Source of the DNA: Ceratorhiza oryzae-sativae
Taxonomy: Eukaryota; Basidiomycota; Agaricomycetes; Cantharellales; Ceratobasidiaceae
Reading direction: 5' to 3'
NCBI GenBank assembly: GCA_030998015.1
Contig: JARWMV010000249.1
Span: forward strand, 1-64,000
Length of the DNA: 64,000 nt
Below the pieces are notes generated by a model. That model was given only the letters and a program-made list of their open reading frames with translations, did not search any database and was not told the DNA's origin. The position numbers were made by a program, and so were the translations under genes. Below are positions 1-10,611 of this stretch, one piece after another; position 1 is the stretch's first letter; the number at the start of each line of letters is the position of its first letter.

Positions 1-72
1 CTTGATGGGGACTAGATGTGATCGATCCAAATAGATCAGTGGACTTGATAAGATGATCAGGAAAGATCTGAC

Positions 73-555
73 TTACCAAGCTTGGGTAATCTTATCTACA
101 GCTGTAGAAAAGATCCAAGGTATTGCTGTCGCTCCATTCCTTGCATTTGATCTGTCCAGTACCATAAGCATTAAACCCAATAAATAGATTTTGGACTTAC
201 AGTATGGATGGTCTGGCAGGATGAAAAGCTCAGAGGGCATGCCTCTGTTTCCTGGACCCCTGTAGGGACTATACTGCCTGCGATTCCTTACCAAGGCAAT
301 GGAAAGGATGTTGGCTGGCTTAACAGTCCAGAGGGTCCTCTGCCTGCTGAAGTACACCAACTTGTATGGCAGAGAGATCACCACTCTGCCAGTCACAGTG
401 ATGGTGCGCTCCAGGTTGGAGTACTCCATTACCACCTTTTGTCCAGGTGCGACCCATATAAAGTCTTCTCCTAGACTGTAGAGGTAGTAAAGGATGGCAA
501 AGATCATGAGGATGATGGGGAGAGAGACAGCAATGATGATAATGAGGTTGGCCAT
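73..555 (-). CDS. Small membrane-anchored ORF downstream of gypsy-1 integrase
   Basis: An uninterrupted 160-codon ORF lies 119 bp after the chromodomain stop, inside the retroelement and on its coding strand. Residues about 4-27 are a strongly hydrophobic segment (isoleucine, leucine and valine rich), followed by a tyrosine-rich stretch and a basic middle. The rest has no motif I recognise. It occupies the position where envelope-like or accessory ORFs occur in some LTR elements, but nothing in the sequence shows an envelope function; it could also be a captured host fragment. It is intact while the upstream gag-pol is broken, which is worth noting. Confidence 0.5.
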   Translation of the reverse strand: MANLIIIIAVSLPIILMIFAILYYLYSLGEDFIWVAPGQKVVMEYSNLERTITVTGRVVISLPYKLVYFSRQRTLWTVKPANILSIALVRNRRQYSPYRGPGNRGMPSELFILPDHPYCKSKIYLLGLMLMVLDRSNARNGATAIPWIFSTAVDKITQAW

Positions 556-674
556 GGTTGGTGTGGTGTTTCCAGTGGTAAATGCTAGCCGATTTATATC
601 TACAAAATGATTTTGTCAGTAAACAAACAACAGAGAAATCACGTGTTGTTCTTGGACTGATTTTCAGGAAAGGG

Positions 675-2107
675 TTAAGACTTCTTAGATGCCTTGAGGC
701 GTTGCTTAAGTTCCCATTCCTTGAGTATCCTGGGAGCATTTGTCAACTGCTGCCTGGATAACCATTCATCCCATTCAGGTGGATAGCCCACAAATCTTGT
801 AAGATATCGACGCTGCTTTCTCTGTCCTTTCTTGATCATCTTTTCATCCAGAATCTCTTCCACTTCCCACTCAGGTTCCTTGTCAAAGTCAGATCTATTC
901 AGATGTTTCTTGGGACGGTCTGTACCATCTTTATCTCTATGATAAGGTTCCAGATGAGCTATATTAATCACAGGGTGAATCTTGTAGCTGGCTGGAATCT
1001 TGATGCGATAAGTTACATCTGAAAGCTTCTCTAGAACTTCAAAGGGACCATCATACTTCATCTGGAGCTTCCTTCCTTTTCCCTTCTGATTTCTCAGCAG
1101 GTTCAGGGAATGTGGATTCAGCATGACCAAATCTCCTTCCTGTAGATCAAGATAACTATGGTTCTTGTTGTATTGATCCTCCATGTGAACCTGAGCCAAT
1201 TTCAAGGCATCCTGAGCTTGAGAGCGAATAGCTTTCATCATCTCATTGAAGTTCACAGCTTTAGGATCTTCTACAGAGGGTCTGGCTAAAGCTTTACCAG
1301 TAGAAGTGAGTAAATCTGAGGGTCGAAGTGGTTCAAATCCTAAAAGAAGATAAGAAGGTGTAAATCCTGTAGATGTATGCTCCATGGTGTTGTAAGCAAA
1401 GCTAAAATCATTTAGGAGGTCACTCCAATTGTCCATTGAAGGAAAGACAAAAGCTCTTAAGGCAATCTCTAAGGTTTGGTTCATAATCTCACTCTGTCCA
1501 TCAGCTTGTGGGTGATAAGCTGTAGTAAGTGATCTCTGAATGCCAACCAAAGAGGTTAAGTGTTCCCAAAAGGCTCCTGTCCATCTAGAGTCTCTGTCAG
1601 TAATAACCTGTCTTGGAAGACCATACTTGGTCCATATATGCGCATGGAATAGTTTGGCAGTCTCTTCCTCATTGATAGAAGTATTGCAAGGGATAAAGTG
1701 TGCATACTTAGTCAATTTATCAACTATAGTTAGTATGGCATTAAATCCATTGCTAGGAGGAAGATCCATTATAAAATCCATGGTTACTACTTCAAAAGGC
1801 TGACTAGGAATTGGAATAGATTGAAGAAAACCTCTTTGTCCATGTCTTTTAGGCTTAGCCTTTTGACAAATATCACAAGTGCGCACATATTCCTTAATGA
1901 CTTGTACCATCTTAGGCCAGTAGTAGGTGGAAGCTACTTTGTTGTAGGTCCTATGGTAGCCAGCATGAGCTCCTTCTTGAAGAGAGTCATGTATTTCAGC
2001 TACTACTTCCTTCTGTAAGTCTTTAGGGACACACAGCTTGTAATTGTCATCTCTGCAAAAGTAAATAAGACCATTTTCTCCAATCCTGTATTGTTTGTAG
2101 GGTGGAT
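675..2107 (-). pseudogene. gypsy-1 pol: integrase with C-terminal chromodomain
   Basis: Inserts the element's cDNA into the host genome. The open part is 411 codons (1910-675). The zinc-binding H-H-C-C region starts upstream in a broken stretch (1911-2107) and ends with the C-x2-C pair in the residues CDICQ. The catalytic D-D-E residues are visible in TMDFIMDLP, ITDRDSRW and DGQSEIMNQ. The last about 60 residues are a chromodomain (EWEVEEIL, then a basic stretch, YLTRFVGYPPEWDEW), known in chromoviruses to steer insertion to methylated-histone chromatin. A frameshift separates it from the RNase H part. The 675-1910 segment alone looks intact. Confidence 0.92.
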
Positions 2108-3372
2108 TTAGATGATCATATCACCTTGCAGCTTCTTGAGTACATCAGCAAAATGGGGATCATTAGTGTATGCTTCATAAAAGCGATTAACTTCAGATTC
2201 ATTAATACTGATGTGTAGCTCATTCAAACCTGATGTAGCAAGAGAGACATTAGCTTTATATACTTTGTTTCTTACCTTAAACCTTGTCCTAAAACCTTTG
2301 GAAGGCTTTTCTTCATTGGCTAAAGCATGCATAGTCGATTGGACTAGCAAATCCTTCTCAAAGTCTACACCTATTTCTTGGTACAGATTCTTCAAGGCAT
2401 CTTCAGTGTCATTGTTAAAAGTAAGAGGGGTTGATAAGTCTGCTAAAGGTCCATCTTGTCTAGGGATCCTTCTTCTTAATCTAGAGATTGGGTCAACATT
2501 AGTATGGACTTTGCCTGCTCTATGAACTATTACTAGGTCTGGAAAGGCAGCTATTACTATGCCATAACCAGATAGTCTTCTGTTCACAGTTTGGTAAGTC
2601 TTACTCCATTTAAGGGCAGCATGATCTGACACTACTACAACTTTAGCACCTTCAAGATACATGTGGAATTTCACTAGACCATCTCTTACACCTAGAGCTT
2701 CTCTTCAGTGGCTGAGTACCTTGTCTCAGCTGATTTGAGGAGTCTTGACCAGTAGGCAATGACTCGCTCTATGTGTACTTCAGTTTCTTCAAAGTCTTCA
2801 TTCCAAGTATCTTCATAGTCAAAAGTTTCAGTACCATCAGCCCCCCCAGTCAGGATGACCTTTCCTTTGGAGTCAGGTGTAATAAACCTGGGGACAGGTA
2901 ACCCTTCTTGGTGAGCTTTCTTACATTGATCATAAACTCTAGTTCCTTTCAGGTCCTTAAGTTTCATGGTTTGAATTTGCTGTAAGATAGCAGCTATTCC
3001 AAAGTCACATGCATCAGTATAAAGCCTATAGGGCATCCCTGGTATTGGGTAAGAGAGAACTGGTGCATTGGCTAGGACTAGCTTAGCTAGTTTGAAAGCA
3101 TGGGATTCCAATTTATCCCATTTCCACTTGACACTCTTCTTTAAGAGATTAAATAATGGAGCTACTATCCAAGTATAATATGGAATATAACTTGAAAAGT
3201 AGGTCATCATTCCTAAGAATGTTTGTAATGTAGGTATATCCTTAGGTTCCTCTAATTGTAGAATGCCTTCCACTTTCTCCTTATGGGTAGACATGCCAAG
3301 TCTGGACACCTTTTGTCCTAAAAGGAGCAGAGATTGATATCCAAGGTGGCATTTACCAGGAGAAAGAGTCAA
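2108..3372 (-). pseudogene. gypsy-1 pol: RT connection and RNase H, frameshifted
   Basis: Two ORF pieces (3372-2692 and 2674-2108) continue pol after the RT active site. The first holds the RT thumb and the start of RNase H (YTDACDFGIAA); the second continues RNase H (VVVSDHAALKW) and a linker to integrase. RNase H removes RNA from the RNA-DNA hybrid during reverse transcription. Between the pieces a single missing base explains the loss of frame, with the expected codons readable in the next frame. An acidic insertion (about residues 175-200 of the first piece) interrupts RNase H and is unusual in length. Confidence 0.85.
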
Positions 3373-3404
3373 TCCAGAGTCTGCAATGGCCTTTAATACT
3401 TTGT

Positions 3405-5267
3405 CTAATGCTCACAGTGGTCTTCAAATGACTTGCTGTATATCACAATGTCATCTATATATACTAGAGCAAATATCCATAAGAATGGGGCCAAAACATC
3501 AGTCATAACCCTTTGGAATACTGGAGGTCCATTTCTCCATCCAAAAGGCATTCTTCTGAATTGAAAGTGTCCTCTGTGACATCTAAATGCTGTCTTAGGC
3601 CTATCCTCATCCTTTATCTGGAGTTGAGTAAAGCCTGCTAGAGCATCTAGAGTACTGAGATATTGGGCTCCTTCAAGTGAATGAAGGATGTCTTGTTGCC
3701 TAGGTAGAGGGTATTCATCTGGTATAGCTACTGCATTAAGCTTCCTGTAATCAATGCACAAGCGAGGCTTATTATTCCGCCATACTACAAGCACTGGGAA
3801 GCCCCAAGGGCTCTTAGATTCCTCAATTACACCTAAGCGCAACCAATCATCTATTTGCTTGTCTATAGCAGCCTTAGCTTCTTCACTTGGCCTATAAGGA
3901 GTTAAAGCAATTTCTTTTGTACCTGGTCTGAGATTAATCTCTACCCTGGCTGGGTAATTACCAAGTCTGCCATCTAATCCAAAAGCTTCAAAGTTCTTCT
4001 TCACCACCTTTTGCAAGCTTTTCTTCTGATCTGGAGTCAAATTGTCTCCCCAATGTACTTCTGCCAAGAGTCTTTCCCTAGGGACTGGCTCTGGGTCAGG
4101 CAGTTCAGCAGTTTTAGGGCCTCCTTCTGGCTGCTTTGAGAGTTCAACCTCTTCAGCAGTAGGAGAAGGTATTTTGACTTCCTTCATAAGAGTATTTATT
4201 AGATGTGCCTTGGCTTCTCCTGCCTTCCTAAGTTCTTCAGGCAAATCTTTTTCTTTATCCAATGCAATCTTGGGGTCATGCATATGTCCTATGACAAGTC
4301 CTTTGGGTAAATGCACTGGCCTCTGAGAAAAGTTAGTTATCTGAATAGTATTAGTATTAGGAGTGATGATGCTGTCTGTAGTTCCATGAACATCCAAGGT
4401 TCCATTATTACTTTCTAGACTACCTTCAATAAAACCTTCTTGCTGTCCTTCCTGGAATTCAACTAGAATAGGCACTTGTGTAATGAATTCAGCCTTTAAA
4501 AATACATCCCTAGCTAATTTAACTGGGGTAGTACCTTCAGGCCCTTTCTTTAAGGCTTTCTTCTTAGAAGATTTTTTCCTGTGAAAGGCTCTTCTCTCTA
4601 GGTTTGTCTTGAAGTCTGGTCTGGTGTAAACTTGAAATACATTTCCAGCTTCATCCAATCTTGGTTCAGTTTCTAATTCAATCACTTCAGCAGACCTACC
4701 AGAGTTGCCAAAGAGTATTCTGCTAGGAGAGGAAAGACAATCTAAAGAGATTCTATATTGGTTAGAAAAGTCATTACCCAGAATGAAAGGTACTTTCATT
4801 CCTTTCACTACATAGGCTTCTACCTGCATCTTTACAGGTCCATCCTTAGTAGGGAAGGTTAAGTCTAATACTACATATCCTGTAATACTAGTTTTACCAG
4901 TCACTTGAATAAGATTTATCTTTTGGCCAGATTTCTCTTTAGGAGGTTGTTTCAAGCTAGTCAGAAAACTATAGCTAATCAGGGTAATATCAGAGCCTGA
5001 GTCAACTGTAATTTCTGTTAAGCCTTCTTCATTCCCTACCCTAGCCATAGCTACTGTAGGTCTAGTTCCCAAGAAATGAGTTCCTGAAGGACGTTCCATC
5101 GCCTTTTTAAGAGTAATAGTTTTATCCTCAGGGATTGATTTAAGGTCAAGAGGCTCATTCCTAGTAGATAATTGAATAGAAAATGATTTGGTAGCCATTG
5201 TTTGATTTGCTAATGCATTATAATTGTGTACTGCCTGTATATCCTGGTCATCTGCATTTACTCCCAA
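3405..5267 (-). pseudogene. gypsy-1 pol: aspartic protease and reverse transcriptase
   Basis: A 620-codon frame. Residues about 80-190 are the retroelement aspartic protease with the DSG active site (TEITVDSGSDITLIS) and the later hydrophobic strand LDCLSSPSRILFG. After a long linker, residues about 440-620 are the reverse transcriptase: PRLCIDYRKLN, the palm strand with LDALAGFTQLQI, and the catalytic YIDDIVIYS. The frame ends two dozen residues after the YxDD box through a single-base shift and resumes at 3372, so the polyprotein is broken here. The gag-pol link upstream also needs one base to restore frame, suggesting gag and pol were once one ORF. Confidence 0.93.
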
Positions 5268-5301
5268 GTCCTCTGTCTCATTAGATTCAGAAGGCTGGGA
5301 A

Positions 5302-5787
5302 TTAATTAAAAATCCGAGTCAGAAGAAGAGTTAGAAGAATCAGATTCTTCCTCTTGGTCTTCAGATGGCTCAGTTTCAGATGATTCAGGATCAGAATCAT
5401 TGCAGGCAGCTTCATATTCAGCATAAGCAGTTTGTTCAGCTTCAATAGTTTCAGCAAAATAAACTTGGACATTGTTAGCATTAGATTTATATGCTTGCAC
5501 TCCTTGTCATAGTGCATAAGACTTCCACAATGAATACAGCCTCTCATTCCTCTAGCTTTAGGAGTCCCTTTCTTATGTTTGGAAACATTAGAATTGTCTG
5601 GAGGGAAGGGCCTCTTATAGCCTTTGAATTTATCAGGCTGCTTTGACTTGAACTTAGAGTTAGAAGAATTTACTGCATGAGCACTAGCTTTGTGACCATG
5701 CTTTTTCTGATGCTTTTCAGCCTTCAAAGCTTTGATCACTTCCTTGACTGTGTCATAGGTAGCTTGGTTGTTCATATGGCAGGCCAA
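5302..5787 (-). pseudogene. gypsy-1 gag: nucleocapsid with CCHC zinc knuckle
   Basis: The 5787-5302 frame contains a lysine-rich region and one zinc knuckle, CIHCGSLMHYDKEC, with perfect C-x2-C-x4-H-x4-C spacing, typical of the RNA-packaging part of Gag. Just after the knuckle the meaningful reading moves to another frame (5500-5306), which encodes an acidic serine-rich tail (SSDSDF at its end). The shift sits next to the knuckle, a usual place for programmed frameshifts, but the other shifts in this copy look like random indels, so I read this as decay. Confidence 0.85.
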
Positions 5788-6239
5788 TCTTGCAATAAGT
5801 CTTCTTGTTCCTTAATTCTAGTCACATAGGTGGACCAGTCTGCAATATCCTCATGGTTGACTATAGTTCTCCATTGTGTAGGAGCTGACCTAGCCACTTC
5901 AGCAATGATAGTGAGGTCATCCCAATCTTCAACCATGTCAAGCAGTTTCTTTTTGCGAAGTGCATACTGAACTGGTGTTTCTTTATTGTTGCCTGAATCC
6001 TTGAACCTGGCTGCCAAAGCTTTGTTCCTAGCCTTGGTAATCCAAGTAGGAGTCCAAAAGAAACTAATTAAGCGAGCTCTCATCTGATTCCAATCTGTAG
6101 ACATTCTAAGCCTTTGTTCCTCATTGAACTGATACCACCATTGTTTAGCATCTCCAGTAAACCTGAATGGGATAGTCAGGGTGAGTCTGTTGTTCTCATT
6201 TAAACCCATGGCTATATAACGATGATTTGGTCTATCCAT
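5772..6239 (-). pseudogene. gypsy-1 gag: capsid (retrotransposon gag domain)
   Basis: A 155-codon piece with the classic Ty3/gypsy capsid signature: RFTGDAKQWWYQF, then W..MRARLISFFW and a helix-rich part with TPVQYALRKKKLL. It follows on from the end of the 863-codon ORF, where the residues YDGDPDELYEWIDQI are the usual beginning of the same domain. The 863-codon frame stops at 6212 and the capsid continues in another frame, so the capsid domain is split by a shift near 6225. A second shift at about 5780 separates it from the zinc knuckle. Confidence 0.88.
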
Positions 6240-8803
6240 TCATATAGTTCATCTGGATCACCATCATACTCTGGTATCACTTCAGGCTTCAATTTCATGT
6301 CTAGATGAGGTCGATTATTTTGGTTGTTATTGTTGCCATTTCCTCCAGCTCCTCTAGGGCCTTCTGGGCCTGGTGGACCTGGTGGACCTGGTGGACCATC
6401 TCTTCCATCCCTGCCATCCCTTCCAGGGGGACCTTGGTCTCCTGGACGTCCTGGAGGGCCTTGAATCCAAGGATAAGGACCATTAGGAGGATTTCCAGGG
6501 GGCCCTGGAGGTCCAGGTGGTCCTGGTGGTCCTGGTAGTCCTTGTGGCCTAGGAGTATTGGGTGGAATAGGTGGAATAGGAGGAAGATGGGGAATATGTC
6601 CTCCTCCTTGCTGGGGGTAACTTTGACCTACTGGAGGGTTAGGTGGCCCCTGTCCTCCTCCTGGAGGATTAGGTGGACCTGCACTTCCTCCTGAGAAATT
6701 TCTGCCACTAGAGGCAGGAGGTCCAGTGGGAGGAGGTCCTGGTGGCCTCCTAGGTGGAGTAGAAGCCAGACCAGAGAATCCTGGTCCTAGATTTATCACA
6801 AAGGGTTGATAAGGATCAAACCTCTGAGTTCTAAATGTTTCAGCTTCAGTAGGTCTAGAGGCTTGTGGCATGTGTATGCTAGCATCTGCAGGTAATTGTG
6901 ACTGAGGTACTAATGGCTGGAAACCTAATAAGGTATTCCCTTCAGGACTATAAACTGGCATCTTTGAAGGATCTCCAGTCATAGTTACAGAAGGTCCAGT
7001 AGGCTCTCTAAAACCTTCAGCCCTATGATCTTCTGTAGGCCTACCTGCTTCAGCATCTGAAGTTCTATTAGAACTCCTATGCCTAGGTCTCCTAGCTTCT
7101 TCCTCAGAAGAGTCTTCTTCACTAGTAGTAACAATAAGGGGAACAGCCCCTTGAGGAACAGTCCCAGAGTCATCCCTTACTGGTCTAGAAGGGGTTATTG
7201 GCTCCCTAGGTGGGTAAGGAGATGCTGGTCTTCCAGTATACTGTTCATGAGGTGGAAACTCTTCCTCAATAGTGACTGCATGACCTTTGCTAAGTCGACC
7301 CCTGAAAGGTTCCTTTCTAATAGCATTGTCAAAGGATTGACGTGGTCTAGCAGGTTTATTTACCAAGGGAGAGTCCTGGTCCTGATCAGTATCATCCTCA
7401 TTTACTTCTCCAATAGTGGGTAAAGCTGAAGTACCAGCTTCAGTCACTTGAGCAGGAGGTAATAGAGGTTCTAGCACTCTTCCTGATTGCCTAGGACCTA
7501 CTCCTATGCGTCTAGGATAGTCTTTCTCTACAGGAGTAAATGAAGTTCCTAGATAACTTTCCAAGTAAGTAGAAGGACCTCTAACTCCCAGAATGCGAGT
7601 AGCTTCTATTTGAGAAACTGATTCTGGAGTAAATAGAGCTTGTAGTCTCTTCTCACTTGGAGTCCTTATAGGAGTAATTGCACCTAAAGCTTCTGGTCTA
7701 GCTGGAGAACTAGTTACAGGGCCAAGGAAGCTCCTTCCCTGAGCCATAGCTGAAGTAGATGCAAATCCAGAAGGTTGAATTGCAGTCATGGTAGTATCCT
7801 CAGCAGAATCATCTGCTATCCTTGTGATATCTTCCACTTCCTGCTCTTCTATTTGAACTAGCTCCTCTCCACCACTCACTGGCTCATCTGGATCCTCCTG
7901 AACTTCTAGAGGTTTGAATTCTAGACGACCAGTAGGAGATCTAATTGAGTCAATAGTATGCTTAGGATGAGGGGCTGGAGCATATTCTGGAGTCTTGGAT
8001 CTGCTTTCAGAATTTTCCCACATTATTTCATTGAGCTCCCTTTGCTTCCCTTTGCCAAGGTCTTGCATAGCTTGGTGTTCAATAAAGAGGTAAGCCAAGA
8101 AACGCTCAACTTCATCCCTGAATAATACACAAGCAACTTCATGCTGTTTCTTACTGAAAGCAAAATGCTTCCTAGTTTCAGGGAATGCAGGAACATCTGG
8201 GTGAGGTATAGGATGCCTGCTCCTAACAGGGAGTAGTTGGGACTTGAAAGCAGAGAGCTTAGTCCTAAAACTCCTATGCCTGTTCAAGTCAATGAACATG
8301 ACAGGTTCTCCAGATGCAGACCAAGACCATTCTGGCCTAAATGTACATAAATAATCCAATTCTTGTAAGAGATCCTTGAAGAATTCTCTACACCCAATCG
8401 ATGGATATTTAATGTGCATTACATGGGGATGAGGACGTTCATATATCTTCCTACCTACTGCTCTAACTAACCTTCTCCTATCTGCTATCTCTGGATGCAT
8501 CCTTGTTAGGTTTGTCATCCTAGTAGCAGCAGGTTGGTAAGTCAGATGCCTTTGCTCTCTAGGAGTAAGAGCAATATATGAACTAGATCCATTAGGAGGG
8601 ATGGGCAAATATTGTTCATAATCTACAGTATCCTGGTGATGATAACTATAGTCTGATTGTACATGCCTACCTCCTGCATCACTTCCTACCATGGAATCTG
8701 ATGCATAAGGCTTCAGGTGGTAATGGGTGGTGTACTGTCCCAAAAACTTCCAGGGACATGCACAGACATATTTGAAGTACTGGCCATAACAGTTCTTCTC
8801 CAA
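6212..8803 (-). pseudogene. gypsy-1 long N-terminal Gag region with collagen-like Gly-X-Y tract
   Basis: An 863-codon frame between the leader ORF and the capsid. Residues about 60-280 have a globular composition (WSWSASGEPVMFIDLNRHR). Residues about 280-700 are low-complexity, serine- and proline-rich and probably disordered. Residues about 770-840 hold two runs of Gly-X-Y triplets (four GPP units, then about a dozen triplets including GRDGRDGRD and GPPGPPGPPGPEGPRG), a collagen-like pattern. The C-terminus starts the capsid domain. The frame is the same as that of the 146-codon ORF upstream (9262-8822), separated only by a TAA, so the original product probably exceeded 1000 residues. The function of the added region is unknown to me. 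Confidence 0.8.
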
Positions 8804-8821
8804 TTCAAGATGAATTTGTAC

Positions 8822-9262
8822 TTAGGAATAATTTTCAAAATATGTTTCAGTTACAAATTGATAAATGGCTTGATAAACTGTATCCCAGTAGCTGGTATGG
8901 GGTGACCAGAAAGACCTAATAAATGTGTGTTGAACTTTTATTGGTTGTGGTTGATCAGGAAGATGTTGAATATAGACTTCAAATTCAAGTCCAGCACTTA
9001 GAGCACTTGATACTGAATTTATTGGAATATATGGCCTATAATTCCTAAAGGTAAATGTCAGAGTAATATGTGGGGGTGGACCACCAGTACTACTATAACC
9101 TAAAACAGTAATTGTAGGGTTTGGGGCTTGAATCCAGACAGGATCTATCTCAAGAGCCCAAGATATGTTGTTGTATTCTGTGGTAAGAAAAGTATTTCTA
9201 TACACAGAGTGGTCAAAATTGAGAAATTCCGTTTTGGGCAATAGATTGACCAAAAATGGCAA
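8822..9262 (-). pseudogene. gypsy-1 first ORF after the primer-binding site (N-terminal part of long Gag)
   Basis: A 146-codon ORF begins about 30 bp inside the primer-binding site and ends with TAA at 8822. The following 863-codon frame is exactly in phase (18 bases between the stop and its first possible start), so the TAA is either a nonsense mutation or a read-through stop. The protein has many aromatic residues and beta-strand-like stretches (HITLTFTFRNYRPYIPI) and no domain I recognise. Confidence 0.6.
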
Positions 9263-9291
9263 TGTTAGTTGATAGTTACTTGATGTAAGGA

Positions 9292-9308
9292 CCTGGGTCG
9301 CTTCACCA
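9292..9308 (-). promoter_or_regulatory. gypsy-1 minus-strand primer-binding site
   Basis: On the plus strand these 17 bases read CCTGGGTCGCTTCACCA, a typical tRNA 3' end with CCA, one base away from the LTR edge at 9310. The element strand is therefore complementary to a tRNA 3' end, as needed to prime reverse transcription. I cannot tell which tRNA. Confidence 0.82.
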
Positions 9309-9309
9309 A

Positions 9310-10611
9310 TGTTACGGGTCAGGGTACACTTGAATATCTAGAGCTTAAGCAAATGTAGATATGTTAGTATACACTAATCGTACTCAATACTTCTTAGACT
9401 AGAGTAAGAAGGCTCAAAATAGTTGCAATGCGATCAAGTAACACTCAAGGTAGTCTTAATCTTTCACAGTGTAAACTGACTAATTTATAGGTATAAAGAG
9501 CAAGACTACTATGGTCAGGTTCCCTTAGATATCTTAAATGTAGTTCAGCCCTAGTCGCTTGGACTAACTGATACTAATCTTAATACTAGGCTTAAGCGAT
9601 AGCTTATAGGATAGATGGTGGGCTGCCTAATGCGTGTACTTCCTCAGCTACAGGTACTTAGATTTCCTCTAATAGCTGGTACTTAATGTCACGCTCAATC
9701 AGGCAATATTGTATCCTTATATATCTCTGTATATAAGATACAATGACTCAGACAGTATATAACTAATATGGTACTTTATTCCTCAGTACTAGTTATATAA
9801 GAAATCACACACAGACAAGAGAAAATAGAAAGAGAAAAGAAACCAATAACCGGTCTGGGTTGAGTAGAGGGAGGTGGTCTGGAAGGGCCTCAGAGGAGGT
9901 CCTTTTATACCCTGAGGAGGGCATTCCAGAGCCAAATAGATACATGCATGCCAGTGCGATCATCAAAAGAGGGTACTGCTATACTTGGGGTACACCCTAG
10001 CCCAGTATAGGATAAATGAGTAAAGACAGGGTGTGGATCGAAGGCATTGATGCATCTGAGACCTGCTATTGGCTTGTAGATCGTATTATCATAGTATATA
10101 CATGTAATGAATGGAGGCTACATCTCAGTGAGTCATAAAGTGAGTCAGAGAAGCTTCTGGATCAATTTGGGAAGCTCTCCTGACTCACTGGAGTCATTAG
10201 ATCTTGATTGATGGTCCAGTAAGAATCTAATGATCTTCGGGCCATTCCGGCGCGAGGATCCGGTGGATCGCGACGATCTTCGGGCAGCAGATACCGCCGA
10301 AGATTGGCTATCGATAGAGCACAAGATCGCTTTGATAGCGTAAGCGGTTGCCGAGATACGAGCGGTGCGATGTTGTAATCAATATCTCCTGATAAGAGGA
10401 AATATCGCAACCTCTGTATCTCTCTGAGATCTTATCGTAAAAACTTAATAAAATATGCGTTGGATAGCGGGGATTTTGTACTATTTAATGAAACAGAAAA
10501 TAGTACAATTCAGAGCGCATACAAATTCGAGTATTTCACCATTTAATTACAGAGGCATCGCTTGTTGGCAGAGCAGACTAAAATAATAGAAAATGTTAGT
10601 GATCCATAACA
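9310..10611 (-). repeat. gypsy-1 5' LTR (LTR1)
   Basis: A 1302-bp LTR bounded by TGTTAC and ATAACA (TGTTA/TAACA terminal inverted repeat). Read on the element strand it has a TATA box GTATAAAAGG (9901-9910) and an AATAAA signal (9775-9780), giving a U3-R-U5 layout with transcription leftwards. It is closely matched by three other copies (31692-32999, 33584-34898, 34899-36218). Of the four copies it retains the most CpG and is probably the youngest. An 82-codon frame (10410-10162) is shared with LTR2, but it lies in the LTR and shows no domain. Confidence 0.93.
9775..9910 (-). promoter_or_regulatory. TATA box and polyadenylation signal of LTR1
   Basis: GTATAAAAGG on the minus strand at 9901-9910 fits an RNA polymerase II TATA box; about 120 bases downstream lies AATAAA (9775-9780). 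The order is that expected for the U3-R border and the poly(A) signal of an LTR. In LTR3 the same TATA box is changed (TGTAAAAGG). Confidence 0.65.

Larger units (their letters stand above)
1..10611 (-). mobile_element. Ty3/gypsy chromovirus retrotransposon (gypsy-1), 5' LTR and internal region, 3' end outside window
   Basis: Read on the minus strand the order is LTR, primer-binding site, gag, protease, reverse transcriptase, RNase H, integrase, chromodomain, then a short membrane ORF. That is the Ty3/gypsy order, and the chromodomain after integrase makes it a chromovirus. The 5' LTR is 9310-10611. No second LTR is seen before base 1, so the element is cut by the window edge or lacks its 3' LTR. 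The internal region exceeds 9.3 kb, long for this family. The frame is broken at about 8822 (in-frame TAA) and by single-base shifts near 6225, 5780, 5510, 5290, 3400, 2690 and 2100, so this copy is unlikely to be autonomous. The sequence is poor in CpG compared with neighbouring genes. Confidence 0.93.

Noticed and set aside
5500..5510. Programmed frameshift at the zinc knuckle of gypsy-1
   Set aside because: Cannot be excluded, but the copy has several other indels at random places and no clear slippery site was recognised.
10162..10410. 82-codon ORF in LTR1, repeated in LTR2 (32547-32795)
   Set aside because: It lies in the LTR and is broken in the older copies; conservation reflects LTR identity, with no domain or start context supporting a gene.
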